Assembly (NCBI RefSeq): GCF_001861355.1
Contig: NZ_MASN01000036.1
Coordinates: 36,021-100,020, forward strand
Source: Natrialba sp. SSL1
GTDB lineage: Archaea; Halobacteriota; Halobacteria; Halobacteriales; Natrialbaceae
Direction: 5' to 3'
DNA: 64,000 nt
Made by a program: the position numbers and the translations under genes. The notes beneath the pieces are model-generated. The model was not told the DNA's origin. It was given only the letters and a program-made list of their open reading frames with translations, and searched no databases. Shown here one piece after another: positions 25,294 to 34,044 of the stretch. The first letter of the stretch is position 1, and each line of letters begins with the position of its first letter.

Positions 25294-26289
25294 TCACCCG
25301 GTCGCCGCTTCGGGGCCGAGGAAGGCGAACGGCTCGCGCGGCTCTAGCTGGCCGGAGACATCACCGGCGAACGCGTTCGACTGGTTGGGTCCGAGTTGGA
25401 GGGTCCGCGCCCCGGAGCCAGCCGAGAAATCGAGTTCGTCGAGTTCGACCCAGAAGGCGTTGGGCATGAGTGCCGACTCGAAGTAATAGATGCCGTCCTT
25501 GTGGTCCGCGACGGTTCGCCAGCGCGTCGAGGAAATGTGGGGTTCGTCCGGCGTGCTGATGCCGTACGGCACCGAGGCGTTTCGAATTACGCCGAACGCG
25601 CTGGCGGTCGCGGTACGACGGTCCTCGACGCTCGGCACGGCGTCGACGTAGAACCGCGCCCGCACGAATCGGTCTGCCGGACGGTTCGTGCCGGGCAGCA
25701 TGACCGTGCCGCCGATCTCGTTCCAGTACTCGGACAGCGCGAGTTGCTTGTCGAACGTCGGCGAGTTCGTCATCACCTGATACTTCCGACCGTGGTGAAT
25801 GGTGAGTTCGCCGTCGACGTACTCCATGATCGCGCTGTCGCCGGTCGCGTCCGAGAGGGAGAGATGCAGCGCCGCCAGTCTGTCCTGTCCGGGGACCTGC
25901 TCGGTGACGACGACGAACTCCTCCTGTTGGGCGTGCTCGACGGCGTCCGAGACGGTTTCGAAGTTGTCGAGCATGTACTGTGCCCACAGCGAGATCGCCA
26001 TGGCATCTTCCTCGCCGTCCCAGTCAGGATACTCCGATTCAGGGAGCCACAGCAGGTTGGCGACCAGGCCGGCCTCGTTCATGCCATCAGTGGTGGCGAT
26101 ATCGTAGGCGGTCGTGACGACGCTGCCGTACTCTGCTGTCCACTCCATCGGGGTCGGGCCGACCTGACCGGTCCGCTCCATGTCGCGCGGGAGCGTCCAG
26201 ATGTTGCTCTCGATATCTTCGCCCCAGTCCATCGATCGAGCCGTGAGAACGCGCCCCTCCTCGCCGAGATACACCAGTCGCGTGCACAT
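25294..26289 (-). CDS. Linear amide C-N hydrolase (choloylglycine / penicillin V acylase family, Ntn hydrolase)
   Basis: The 331-residue protein is an N-terminal nucleophile hydrolase of the choloylglycine hydrolase/penicillin V acylase family. The start MCTRLVY puts Cys2 directly after the initiator Met, as required for the catalytic nucleophile, which also confirms the start codon. RSMDWGED (Arg18, Asp21) and the later Asn in TNSPTFDKQ match active-site motifs. Family members cut bile-salt amides, penicillin V and N-acyl homoserine lactones. There is no signal peptide, so a cytosolic role is likely. In an archaeon quorum-signal or acyl-amino-acid hydrolysis is an open idea. Confidence 0.92.
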   Translation of the reverse strand: MCTRLVYLGEEGRVLTARSMDWGEDIESNIWTLPRDMERTGQVGPTPMEWTAEYGSVVTTAYDIATTDGMNEAGLVANLLWLPESEYPDWDGEEDAMAISLWAQYMLDNFETVSDAVEHAQQEEFVVVTEQVPGQDRLAALHLSLSDATGDSAIMEYVDGELTIHHGRKYQVMTNSPTFDKQLALSEYWNEIGGTVMLPGTNRPADRFVRARFYVDAVPSVEDRRTATASAFGVIRNASVPYGISTPDEPHISSTRWRTVADHKDGIYYFESALMPNAFWVELDELDFSAGSGARTLQLGPNQSNAFAGDVSGQLEPREPFAFLGPEAATG

Positions 26290-26431
26290 CTATCGCCGCC
26301 CTCCTGAAACCGCGCCACACCGTTCGTCGATTGAACCCATAGGAGAGTTGCCACCTCCTGTAGAAATAATGAACGCACCTGCATTGGCAATGTCGTCCGC
26401 AAACGGTACCGATACACCCCAATTCGACGGG

Positions 26432-27310
26432 TTACTCGTTCGACCGGCTATACTCCGGATCGAACAACTGCGCCGACCCGGGCGCTGGATCGCCCTCGGT
26501 GAGGTTGTACCGCGAGAAGTCCTCGACGCCGGCCTCCTGCAGGAGTTCCTCGTCGTACACCGCGTTCCCGGTGAACGAGGCCGGATCACGAGAGAGGATC
26601 TCGAGTACCGTATCCGATACGATCTCGGGCGTCCGCCAGTCGTCCTCCGTCCCGAGTCCGAAGTAGCGCGTCGCGCGCGTATCGATCGCCGTCACGGGCC
26701 AGAAGGTGTTACAACCGACGTCGTCGTCGCCGAGTTCGCTCGCCATCGAGAGCGTCAGGAACGACATCCCCAGCTTGGACCACGCGTAGGGCGCTTCGCC
26801 TGGCGCACGGTCGATCTTGACCGGCGGCGCGTTGGTCAACAACCAGGCGTTCTCGACCTCGCGAAGGTGGCCGGCGAAGGCCCGCGAGACGAGGTAGGTG
26901 CCGCGAATGTTGACGTCAGTCATGAGATCGAACCGGTTCGGCGGCAGATCCTCCACCGTCAACAACTGAATCGCGCTCGCGTTGTTGATGACGATGTTGA
27001 CCTCGCCGAACTCCTCGATAGCGCGCTCGGCTGCAGCGTTGACGGCGTCCTCGCTTCGAACGTCGAGCTGGATCGGGAGCGCCTCGACGCCGTGTTCGCG
27101 TGCCTCGCGGGCCGTCTGCTCGATCGAGCCCTCGAGGTCCGGGCCGCTTCCGTCTTCGCTCTCGTCTGCGTCCGCCTCGCTCGTCTTCCCCGTCGACACG
27201 ATGTTGCAGCCCTGCTCGGCCAGCGCGAGGGCGATTTCCTTGCCGATGCCGCGAGTCGTCCCGGTGATAAACGCCGTCTGTCCGGCGAGGTCCGGCTTCT
27301 CGAGTGCCAT
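26432..27310 (-). CDS. HSDL2-like short-chain dehydrogenase
   Basis: The 292-residue SDR carries the nucleotide motif TGTTRGIGKEIA (residues 16-27) and the YxxxK active site as YAWSK, next to the LLTNAPPVKIDRAPGEAPY segment that resembles HSDL2-type enzymes (hydroxysteroid dehydrogenase-like 2). A short acidic insertion (about 45-60) is halophilic. It is on the same strand as the acyl-CoA synthetase upstream (168 bp gap), which fits oxidation of lipid-like substrates. NAD or NADP preference is not clear. Confidence 0.9.
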   Translation of the reverse strand: MALEKPDLAGQTAFITGTTRGIGKEIALALAEQGCNIVSTGKTSEADADESEDGSGPDLEGSIEQTAREAREHGVEALPIQLDVRSEDAVNAAAERAIEEFGEVNIVINNASAIQLLTVEDLPPNRFDLMTDVNIRGTYLVSRAFAGHLREVENAWLLTNAPPVKIDRAPGEAPYAWSKLGMSFLTLSMASELGDDDVGCNTFWPVTAIDTRATRYFGLGTEDDWRTPEIVSDTVLEILSRDPASFTGNAVYDEELLQEAGVEDFSRYNLTEGDPAPGSAQLFDPEYSRSNE

Positions 27311-27477
27311 ACCCGACCATCTGTCGGCACCAGTATAAACTTACGCCACGGGGAGAGTTCAGAGCCCAGCTGGGACCGGTCAGAACGGGATGCAGTTGGG
27401 GTAACTCGAGTGCCCGTTCAATACGCCCCAGAATAGCTCTCCCCTTACCCTCCCATTCCGGCAGCTGCGCTCCCAGC

Positions 27478-29166
27478 CTAGTCGCGAAGCGAGCGCCGCC
27501 GAATCTTGCCGGTCGTGGTAGTCGGGAGTTCGTCGACGAAGTCAATCTCCTGTGGGTACTCGTACTCCGCGAGGCGTTCGCGGACGAGGGTGCGAATTTC
27601 CTCGCGGAGCTGCGCCGCGTCCGTCACCGCAGTGGCGGGCTGGACGAACGCCTTGATCGCTTCGCCGCGGGTTTCGTCCGGCACGCCGACGACGCCGACC
27701 TGTTCGACGGCGTCGTGGTGGAGAATCGCCTCCTCGACTTCCATCGGGCCGACGCGATAGCCGCTGGTGAGGATCACGTCGTCGGTCCGCGAGACGAACC
27801 ACAGGTAGCCGTCGTCGTCGCGTTCGACGAGGTCGCCGGTTCGGAACCATCCCCCGTCGGTCTGCTTGGCCGCCGTCTTCTCCGGCAGTCCCCAGTACTC
27901 GTTGAAGAACACCCGCCGATCGTCCGGCTTGACGGCTAACTCGCCCACCTCGCCGTCCGCTACCCGTTCCTCGGCGTCGGGATCGAGAATCGCCACCTCG
28001 TATCCCGGGAACGGCTTGCCCATGCTCCCCGGCCGCGTCTCGAACCACGAGGAGTTGCCGACGACCAGATTGAGCTCCGTCTGTCCGTAGAAGTCGTTGA
28101 TCCCCACGTCGGCGAACGTCTCCTGCACCCAGTCGACCACCTCCGGCGTCAGCGGCTCGCCTGCAGACGCGAACGTCTCGAGTGCCAGATCAAACTGCCC
28201 CTCGGGGTCGTCGACGCCCATTAGCATCCGGAGCGCGGTCGGTGGCATGAACGCCTGGGTTACTTCGTGGCGTTCCAGCAGGTCGTAGGCCGCCTCGGGG
28301 TCGAACCCCTCCCGCGGCCAGCCGACGATCGTACAGCCGTGGTGCCACGCGGCGAAGAGCGTCCCGCCGAGTGCAGCGCCCCAGGCCCAGTCCGCGGGCG
28401 TCCACAGCGTCGCCTCGCCCTCCGCGAGCCCCTGCTCGAAATAGTTGTACGCCGCCGCGGCGCGGCCGAGCCACAGCGCGTGACTGTGGAGGACACCCTT
28501 CGGCGGCCCCGTCGACCCGCTCGTGTACATAATCGCGGACGGCGTCTCCGGCGTCGCATTGTAGACCTCGATTCCCGGCTCGTGCGAAGCGAGCAATTCG
28601 TCGAAGGCGTACGCATCGCCGTCGACCGAGTCGGCGGTGCCGAGTTCGATCACGGACTCGAGTGCCGGACACGCATCACGAATTTCCTCGATAGTTTCGC
28701 GGACACTCGGATCGACGACGACGGCGGTGGCCTCGCTGTCCTCGAGGCGGTACTGGAGCGCGTCCCGACCGAAGAGGACGGTGAGGGGCACCGACACCGC
28801 ACCGAGTTTCCAGTTTGCGAGGTGGGTGATTGGGTTCTGGGGTTTCTGGGGAACGACGACGCCCACGCGGTCACCTGCCTCGACGCCGAGGTCGGCGAGT
28901 GCGGCGGCGAGGCGGTCAGAGCGGTCGTCGAGGTCGTCGAAGGTGTACGTCTCGATGGTGTCCTCGTTGGACACCGTTTCGCCGTCGCCGTTTCCGTTGT
29001 TCTCGTCGTTTTCGTCGGGTCGCTCGTATCGGAGCGCGACGCGGCTCGTATCGTCGTGTTTGCGAAGGAAGTCGACGGCCGGGTTGAATTCGTCTGGGAG
29101 GTCCCACTCGAACTCCTCGCGAGCACGGTCGTAGTCGTCGAACGTCGGCATCACCGTCCAGCTCAT
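27478..29166 (-). CDS. AMP-forming acyl-CoA synthetase (acetyl/medium-chain type)
   Basis: The 562-residue enzyme activates a carboxylic acid to its acyl-adenylate and then CoA thioester. The AMP-binding P-loop is YTSGSTGPPKGVLHSH, followed by the FYGQTE motif, the RTGDLV hinge region and the C-terminal catalytic Lys in TTTGKIRRR. These place it with acetyl-/medium-chain acyl-CoA synthetases (MACS-like). An alternative ATG five codons later (29151) is possible. Together with the SDR downstream and the acyl-CoA genes at 53-60 kb it could feed acids into beta-oxidation. Confidence 0.92.
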   Translation of the reverse strand: MSWTVMPTFDDYDRAREEFEWDLPDEFNPAVDFLRKHDDTSRVALRYERPDENDENNGNGDGETVSNEDTIETYTFDDLDDRSDRLAAALADLGVEAGDRVGVVVPQKPQNPITHLANWKLGAVSVPLTVLFGRDALQYRLEDSEATAVVVDPSVRETIEEIRDACPALESVIELGTADSVDGDAYAFDELLASHEPGIEVYNATPETPSAIMYTSGSTGPPKGVLHSHALWLGRAAAAYNYFEQGLAEGEATLWTPADWAWGAALGGTLFAAWHHGCTIVGWPREGFDPEAAYDLLERHEVTQAFMPPTALRMLMGVDDPEGQFDLALETFASAGEPLTPEVVDWVQETFADVGINDFYGQTELNLVVGNSSWFETRPGSMGKPFPGYEVAILDPDAEERVADGEVGELAVKPDDRRVFFNEYWGLPEKTAAKQTDGGWFRTGDLVERDDDGYLWFVSRTDDVILTSGYRVGPMEVEEAILHHDAVEQVGVVGVPDETRGEAIKAFVQPATAVTDAAQLREEIRTLVRERLAEYEYPQEIDFVDELPTTTTGKIRRRSLRD

Positions 29167-29350
29167 GAATGTGTTCTCACATCACACGGAACCCACATAG
29201 CGTTTGCCGACCGCGTGAGTGTCGCAGTTACTGCGAAGCGAGAGCAAGTGAGTGCCACATTTCTGATGAGGGGGAGAGCAGGCGATGAGGCATAAAGGAT
29301 ACAGCGAGACAGGCAAAGACCTACCCGCTAGTCGTCCTCACCACCGATAG

Positions 29351-29848
29351 ATGCAACTCGAACAGTCACCCCAGGAGGCCGTCTGGAGCGGAACGGTCCC
29401 CAGCGCACTCGACGCACGCGTGCTCGGTTTGATCGTCGTGATCGCTGGCCTCGCGGCGTCGGTGAACGTCCCCTACGGTGGCGTTCCGCTCGCGGTCGCC
29501 GCGTTCGTGCTCCTCACCGGTGTCGGAATCGCCGTGCACGTCCTCGGTGAGCGAAAACTGCGCCGTATCACCGACGGACTCGTCGACCGCTGGATCGAGG
29601 CCGGCGGTGCAATCGAAGACGTCACGAAGTCGTCCGACGGCATGCGGACGGAGTGGACCGTCCACACCCCAGATGGAACGATCACGATCGGCGGCATTGC
29701 CCTCGTCCCGCTGTCTCGACTCTCGGTGGAGTGGCAGGGCGTCGGCGACTCGATGGACGCCAGCGAGGCCGCGGACAACATGGACCAGCTCGCAGCGACG
29801 CTGTACGAGGAAATCTTCGAAATTGGCTCGGCGTCGCAGCGATCGTAA
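29351..29848 (+). CDS. Membrane protein with acidic cytosolic domain, unknown
   Basis: The 165-residue product has two helices (about 25-42 and 46-64) followed by a soluble domain (about 70-160). No motif is recognised. The segment WTVHTPDGTITIGGIALVPL suggests a small beta structure. It is transcribed away from the acyl-CoA synthetase gene and ends 116 bp before the R2-like oxidase gene. Confidence 0.72.
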   Translation: MQLEQSPQEAVWSGTVPSALDARVLGLIVVIAGLAASVNVPYGGVPLAVAAFVLLTGVGIAVHVLGERKLRRITDGLVDRWIEAGGAIEDVTKSSDGMRTEWTVHTPDGTITIGGIALVPLSRLSVEWQGVGDSMDASEAADNMDQLAATLYEEIFEIGSASQRS

Positions 29849-29964
29849 CGCTAGTGACGTACTCCCCCACGGCTGTTCTCCCCTCCGTGAAAACCACTCC
29901 TTCGGAGTTGTTATCAGTTTCTGAAGGATCTGTATTTTAATACTCGGACAGAATACCGTGGTAC

Positions 29965-30897
29965 ATGGTAACAGAATACACGCCGACCGAGCTGATGGAT
30001 CGGGACTCCCGGTCGAACCGGTACTATCGGAACGCGGTCGAACGCCACTGGGATCCGGGTGAGATCGAACTCGAGGAGGATGTCGAGAACCTGCTCGCAC
30101 ACATCGAGGCATCGGACGAGTACGACCGATCCTACTGGGACCGGACGCTCAACGGCATCGCGAAGTTCGGGGCGGGCGAGGACGCCGTGACGGAAGACCT
30201 CGCGCCGCTCGCGACAGTGCTCGACGACATCGACGACCAGCTGTTTCTGACGACACAGCTGTACGAGGAGGCCAAACACGCCGACTTCTTCGACCGCTAC
30301 TGGCGCGAGGTTATCTGGACCGTCGAGGACGAACTCGGCTGGGAGCGTTCGAACCCGCGCAACGACAAGTGGTTCAACGAGCCCTACGTCGACCTGTTCG
30401 ACCGTAACCGGAAGGCACAGTACCGCCTCCTCGAGGAGGACACGCTCGACAACCGTGCGAAAGCCTACTGTCACTACCACCTCACGGTCGAAGGCATCCT
30501 GGCCCAGACGGGCTACTACGGGATGCAGACCTCCTACGGCGGCGAGTTCGAGGAGCTCCCCCACCTCCCCGGCCTCGTCGAGGGCTTTACGAAGATTCGC
30601 AGCGACGAGGGTCGCCACGTCGGCTTCGGGATGAACCAACTCAAGAAACTGATCGCGGAGGGCGTCGATCCTGCGCTCATCGAAGACACCGTTCACGACC
30701 TTCTCCCGCTCGTCCAGGGGATTACCGAAGACGAGCGGTTCCAACCCGACGACGAGGCAGAGCGCGTCGGACTCGAGGACGGCGCGCTCGCGGCCTACGC
30801 AGTCGAGAAGCATACGGACAGAATGCAACAGATCACGGACGCTGCAGCCGAGATCCCGGATGTTGACGAACTGGTTCGGCTAGAGGGCGACGACTAA
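29965..30897 (+). CDS. R2-like ligand-binding oxidase (Mn/Fe)
   Basis: The 310-residue ferritin-fold protein is an R2-like ligand-binding oxidase rather than a ribonucleotide reductase beta subunit. The six metal ligands can be aligned: Glu72, Glu102, His105 (EEAKH), Glu176, Glu215 and His218 (DEGRH). The residue pair that forms the R2lox Tyr-Val ether crosslink is present with the exact spacing: Val75 (Glu72+3) and Tyr171 (Glu176-5). Known R2lox proteins hold a Mn/Fe cofactor and a bound fatty acid and are thought to oxidise a hydrophobic substrate. No NrdA gene is near. Nearby acyl-CoA synthetase and SDR genes fit lipid oxidation. Confidence 0.9.
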   Translation: MVTEYTPTELMDRDSRSNRYYRNAVERHWDPGEIELEEDVENLLAHIEASDEYDRSYWDRTLNGIAKFGAGEDAVTEDLAPLATVLDDIDDQLFLTTQLYEEAKHADFFDRYWREVIWTVEDELGWERSNPRNDKWFNEPYVDLFDRNRKAQYRLLEEDTLDNRAKAYCHYHLTVEGILAQTGYYGMQTSYGGEFEELPHLPGLVEGFTKIRSDEGRHVGFGMNQLKKLIAEGVDPALIEDTVHDLLPLVQGITEDERFQPDDEAERVGLEDGALAAYAVEKHTDRMQQITDAAAEIPDVDELVRLEGDD

Positions 30898-30978
30898 GGC
30901 GGTCTCGCGAGTCCAACTTTCGGCTTTGGCAACCACAGGCCCCGTCTGCGAGTATACTTCGCGATTGACTGTCGTAGA

Positions 30979-31167
30979 TCAGGAACTCGTAAACTGGAAG
31001 TTCGTCCCGTCACAGTTCGGACAGGCGGTCTGATTCCTCGGTGCAGGAGTCACGGTATCCTCAGACAGGTAGACGAAGTCACAGCCAGCACACTCGACGT
31101 AATTCTTCACCTCCCCACCTCTGCGAGCCAGTGGGATCCCGACTCTCCACTCCCGTCGCCACGCCAC
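30979..31167 (-). CDS. Very small zinc-ribbon protein
   Basis: A 62-codon frame with GTG start encodes a small protein with two Cys pairs, CAGC and CPNC, 24 residues apart, in a zinc-ribbon pattern (YVECAGCDF ... TACPNCDGTNFQF). Another GTG at 31110 would give a 43-residue protein that keeps both pairs and starts after a GGGGAGG purine run. Zinc-ribbon micro-proteins are common in haloarchaea. The start is uncertain. Confidence 0.5.
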   Translation of the reverse strand: MAWRREWRVGIPLARRGGEVKNYVECAGCDFVYLSEDTVTPAPRNQTACPNCDGTNFQFTSS

Positions 31168-31339
31168 ATCCCTTGAGCCACCCAGAGAGCGGAGGTGCTT
31201 CTACCGGCGGGTGCGACGGTCGTTACTGTTCGAGTTGGCAACTGAGCCGTTCCCGCGGGTCGATCAGTTCCACACACGAATTAGTCTATGGGAAGCAGAC
31301 GGGTAGTCCTGACTTTTGCTTGTGTAATGCCTTTATATG

Positions 31340-31990
31340 CTACTCGGACGGTCGGACCAATGTGCTCGCAATCAGTCGTCTCGTCCCTCGCTGGAGGCGC
31401 GAAGCGAACGCCTGCCTCGTAATATCGAGCTCCGCAGCGATAGCTTGCTGGCTCGCCTGTCGCGGCGAATCGAAGTAGCCCCGCGCGTAGGCGAGCGTCA
31501 GCGCCTCGCGCTGGGCGTCAGTGAGGTCGTACTCCTGGCCGGAGTGCAACGGAGAGAGGGCGTGGAGTTCAGTCAGTTCGACGGGGATGTCGTGGTCCCG
31601 GCAGTACGTCTGGAAGTCGGAGACGTCGGCCTGACTCTCGCCGCGAATTTCGAACGTCCACTTGTCCTCCCGTCCGATTGCAGAAACTAGTGCCACGTCC
31701 GTCTCGAGTATTGCCGACAGAACGCTCTCGTAGTCGAAATCCCAGTCGATTCGCACGAACAGTTCGCCGTCGACGTCGTCGATGATCCGAAGGTCGTCGA
31801 TTCCAGGATGAGAGATTCCCTCGAGGTCGATCTCCTCTGAATCGACGTCCTGCAACCAGAAGTACGGGATCAACACCTGCGTCGCCGGGACGACTCGATC
31901 CAGTTCGATCTGTGCTGCGGGGAATTTTGCAAAGACCCCCGCGAGGGGGAAGGTCCCCTCCGTCGCAGCGAACGAGGCTTCGATGGCCAT
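31340..31990 (-). CDS. HTH-10 (Bat-like) transcriptional regulator
   Basis: The 216-residue protein has an N-terminal bacterio-opsin-activator-type domain (about 1-145; MAIEASFAATEGTFPLAGVFA is typical) and a C-terminal HTH-10 domain (about 153-208: LTDAQREALTLAYARGYFDSPR, then the recognition-helix region). This is one of the numerous haloarchaeal HTH-10 regulators. The target is unknown; adjacent SDR genes or the R2lox gene are candidates. It is followed downstream by a gap with only the small zinc-ribbon gene. Confidence 0.92.
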   Translation of the reverse strand: MAIEASFAATEGTFPLAGVFAKFPAAQIELDRVVPATQVLIPYFWLQDVDSEEIDLEGISHPGIDDLRIIDDVDGELFVRIDWDFDYESVLSAILETDVALVSAIGREDKWTFEIRGESQADVSDFQTYCRDHDIPVELTELHALSPLHSGQEYDLTDAQREALTLAYARGYFDSPRQASQQAIAAELDITRQAFASRLQRGTRRLIASTLVRPSE

Positions 31991-32058
31991 AGCGCGGATA
32001 CGACGGGACCAGTAAAGTGTCCGTGGGGCGATCGCCTCCGTCGTGGCTCACCCTTCGC

Positions 32059-32850
32059 TCAGAAGCTAAAGAGATCGACGCCGCCCGTAACGCCGATCAC
32101 CTGCCCCGTCACGTACGAGGCCTGCTCCGAACAGAGGTAGGCGACCATATTGGCCACGTCCTCTTCCGTGCCGAGGTGGCGCATCGGCGTCGCCTCCGCG
32201 ATTCGCGCGTAGTACTCGTCGACGTGCTCGCTGAGTTCCTCCGGCCCCATCTCGGCCCACGCGCCGACGACGATGTTCGGCGCGACCACGTTCGACGTGA
32301 CGCCGGACTGGGCCCCCTCGAGTGCCATCGTTCGTCCGAGACCGATCATGGCAGCCTTCGTCGCCGAGTAGGAGAGTTGTCCGAAGCCGCCGTACCAGCC
32401 GGCCATCGAGGACATGGTGACGACACGGCCCCAGCCGCGCTCGCACATCCGCGGGAAGACCTCCTTGCTCACGTTGTACGTCCCCGTCAGGTTGATTTCC
32501 ACGTCGCGCTCCCACACGTCGTCGTCGTAGCCGTCGACTCGCGAGCGTGCGTCGACCATCGCCGCGTTGTTCACGAGGATATCCACCCCGCCGAAGGCGT
32601 CGCGAACGTCCGCTATCGAGGCCGCGACGTCGTCGCGGTCGGTCAAGTCGCACTCGAGTGCCATCGCTGCGCCGCTGTCTGCGTCGCCCTCCTCGTTGAT
32701 CTCGCTAGCTACGCGGTCGGCACCATCCGCGTCCACGTCCAGAACCACGACGTTCGCGCCCTCGTTTGCGAGAATTCGACAGTCTGCGCTTCCGATTCGT
32801 CCGGCACCGCCGGTGGCGACGGCCGTCCGTCCCTCGAGTCCGAAATCCAT
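32059..32850 (-). CDS. SDR-family oxidoreductase (FabG-like)
   Basis: The 263-residue protein is a classical SDR with TGGAGRIGSADC (residues 13-24) for dinucleotide binding, an NNAA motif, and YSATK (Tyr/Lys catalytic pair) followed by the end VTGQVIGVTGGVDLF. It resembles 3-oxoacyl-ACP reductases or 2-hydroxyacid/secondary alcohol dehydrogenases. The start at 32850 fits the family. The gene is divergent from the phosphoesterase gene; the AT-rich ACGGTTATTTAAATTTG (32868-32884) between them includes a likely TATA element for this gene. Confidence 0.92.
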   Translation of the reverse strand: MDFGLEGRTAVATGGAGRIGSADCRILANEGANVVVLDVDADGADRVASEINEEGDADSGAAMALECDLTDRDDVAASIADVRDAFGGVDILVNNAAMVDARSRVDGYDDDVWERDVEINLTGTYNVSKEVFPRMCERGWGRVVTMSSMAGWYGGFGQLSYSATKAAMIGLGRTMALEGAQSGVTSNVVAPNIVVGAWAEMGPEELSEHVDEYYARIAEATPMRHLGTEEDVANMVAYLCSEQASYVTGQVIGVTGGVDLFSF

Positions 32851-32975
32851 CTCCTCGCTGACTACTTCGAACGGTTATTTAAATTTGTGTGCCATTCACA
32901 CACAGTTGCACCAACCCGTTCGCCGCGCTGACCAACGACAGTATCACCCTCGCCCCCGTCAGGACCACCAGACAC

Positions 32976-33626
32976 ATGCTCGTCCTCGGCGACGCCCACG
33001 CCTCCGACCCGGCCCGACGCGAGGCGCTACTCGAGTGCTATCGCACGGTCGACCCCGAACACGTCCTGCAGGCCGGGGACCTCGAACTGTACGATCTGCC
33101 AGCGCCGACCTGGTTCATCGCCGGCAACAACGAAGACCTCGATGTCATCGACGCGCTCCGCGCGGGCGAGGATCCGCCGGAAACGGCCACCGTTCACCTC
33201 CTCGCGAGCACCGCTGCAACGGTCGACGGCCTCCGCGTCGCCGGCCTCTCCGGGAATTTCGCACCGACGCAGTACGACCGCTCGCGGGACGAACTCGAGG
33301 GCGACCGGCGGCGACACTTTACCCACGAAGACGTCGAACGAGCCGCCGAGCTCTCCGATATCGACGTCCTTCTCACTCACGAAGCCCCAACCGGGCTGCT
33401 CTCCTACGGCTACGACCCAGGCTGCGAGCACGTGACGGCCCTTCTCGAGACGCTCTCACCCGACCTCTGCCTCGTCGGGCATCACCACACCCACCGCGAA
33501 GGCGAGATTGCGAACACCAGGGTGGTGAGTCTCGCGCCAGCCTGGGAGCGGTACTATACGCTGGATCCTGCTGGGCTGGTACTCGAGTCCCACGAGCACG
33601 AGTTTGGTCCCGACTCCGAACCATGA
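32976..33626 (+). CDS. Calcineurin-type metallophosphoesterase
   Basis: The 216-residue protein (ATG at 32976) has the metallophosphoesterase signature: GDAHAS (first metal pair), QAGDLELYD, GNNED (the GNHE-like Asn box), LTHEAP and GHHHTH. It belongs to the small archaeal phosphodiesterases related to MJ0936/YfcE. The longer frame from 32889 has a non-acidic N-terminus and overlaps the promoter, so it is rejected. The substrate may be a cyclic nucleotide or phosphodiester. Confidence 0.9.
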   Translation: MLVLGDAHASDPARREALLECYRTVDPEHVLQAGDLELYDLPAPTWFIAGNNEDLDVIDALRAGEDPPETATVHLLASTAATVDGLRVAGLSGNFAPTQYDRSRDELEGDRRRHFTHEDVERAAELSDIDVLLTHEAPTGLLSYGYDPGCEHVTALLETLSPDLCLVGHHHTHREGEIANTRVVSLAPAWERYYTLDPAGLVLESHEHEFGPDSEP

Positions 33627-34044
33627 TCGTATCGTGTCACGTTTCCCCGAAAGTGCTATTTCAAACCTCTTTCTTGATAGTTATGTCGTTTAAACAGTAT
33701 ACTAGTTAAGATATCATAATCACAGCTGTAACGCGGTTTTTCAGGAACCCGACCGTTAGTACTCGAGAGAAAAGCAGACCAGCGGTCGAAATTCGGGATC
33801 GGTGTTCGATAACGCAGATATTCGCCCATTCCGGTTTCGTTCGACCTTCCCCTGCTGTACCGATTCACAGCGCAGCTACACCATATTATAGAATACTGAT
33901 GGAAAAATAGAACCCTCATACCCCGTATAATAATAGTTGTGCCCACACAGACACTTTTCGTTCCAAACAATTACTCGTGTATCGGTACCCGTATTTCCGT
34001 CCAGTCGGGAAACGTTTACGTCGGTCGCCATCGCCTCACTGTGC
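33627..34044. other. AT-rich intergenic gap
   Basis: No gene is supported. The stretch from about 33660 to 33960 is far more AT-rich than its surroundings. A minus-strand frame (33656-33970) encodes a Cys-, Ile- and Arg-rich non-acidic polypeptide unlike haloarchaeal proteins, so it is rejected. It may be a decayed insert or a regulatory region for the aminotransferase at 34045. Confidence 0.5.

Noticed and set aside
29965..30897. Reading the gene as ribonucleotide reductase beta subunit
   Set aside because: Ligand spacing and the Val/Tyr crosslink pair fit R2lox, and no large subunit gene is nearby.
33656..33970. Minus-strand 104-codon frame in an AT-rich gap
   Set aside because: Cys/Ile/Arg-rich, not acidic, no motif, probably chance in AT-rich DNA.
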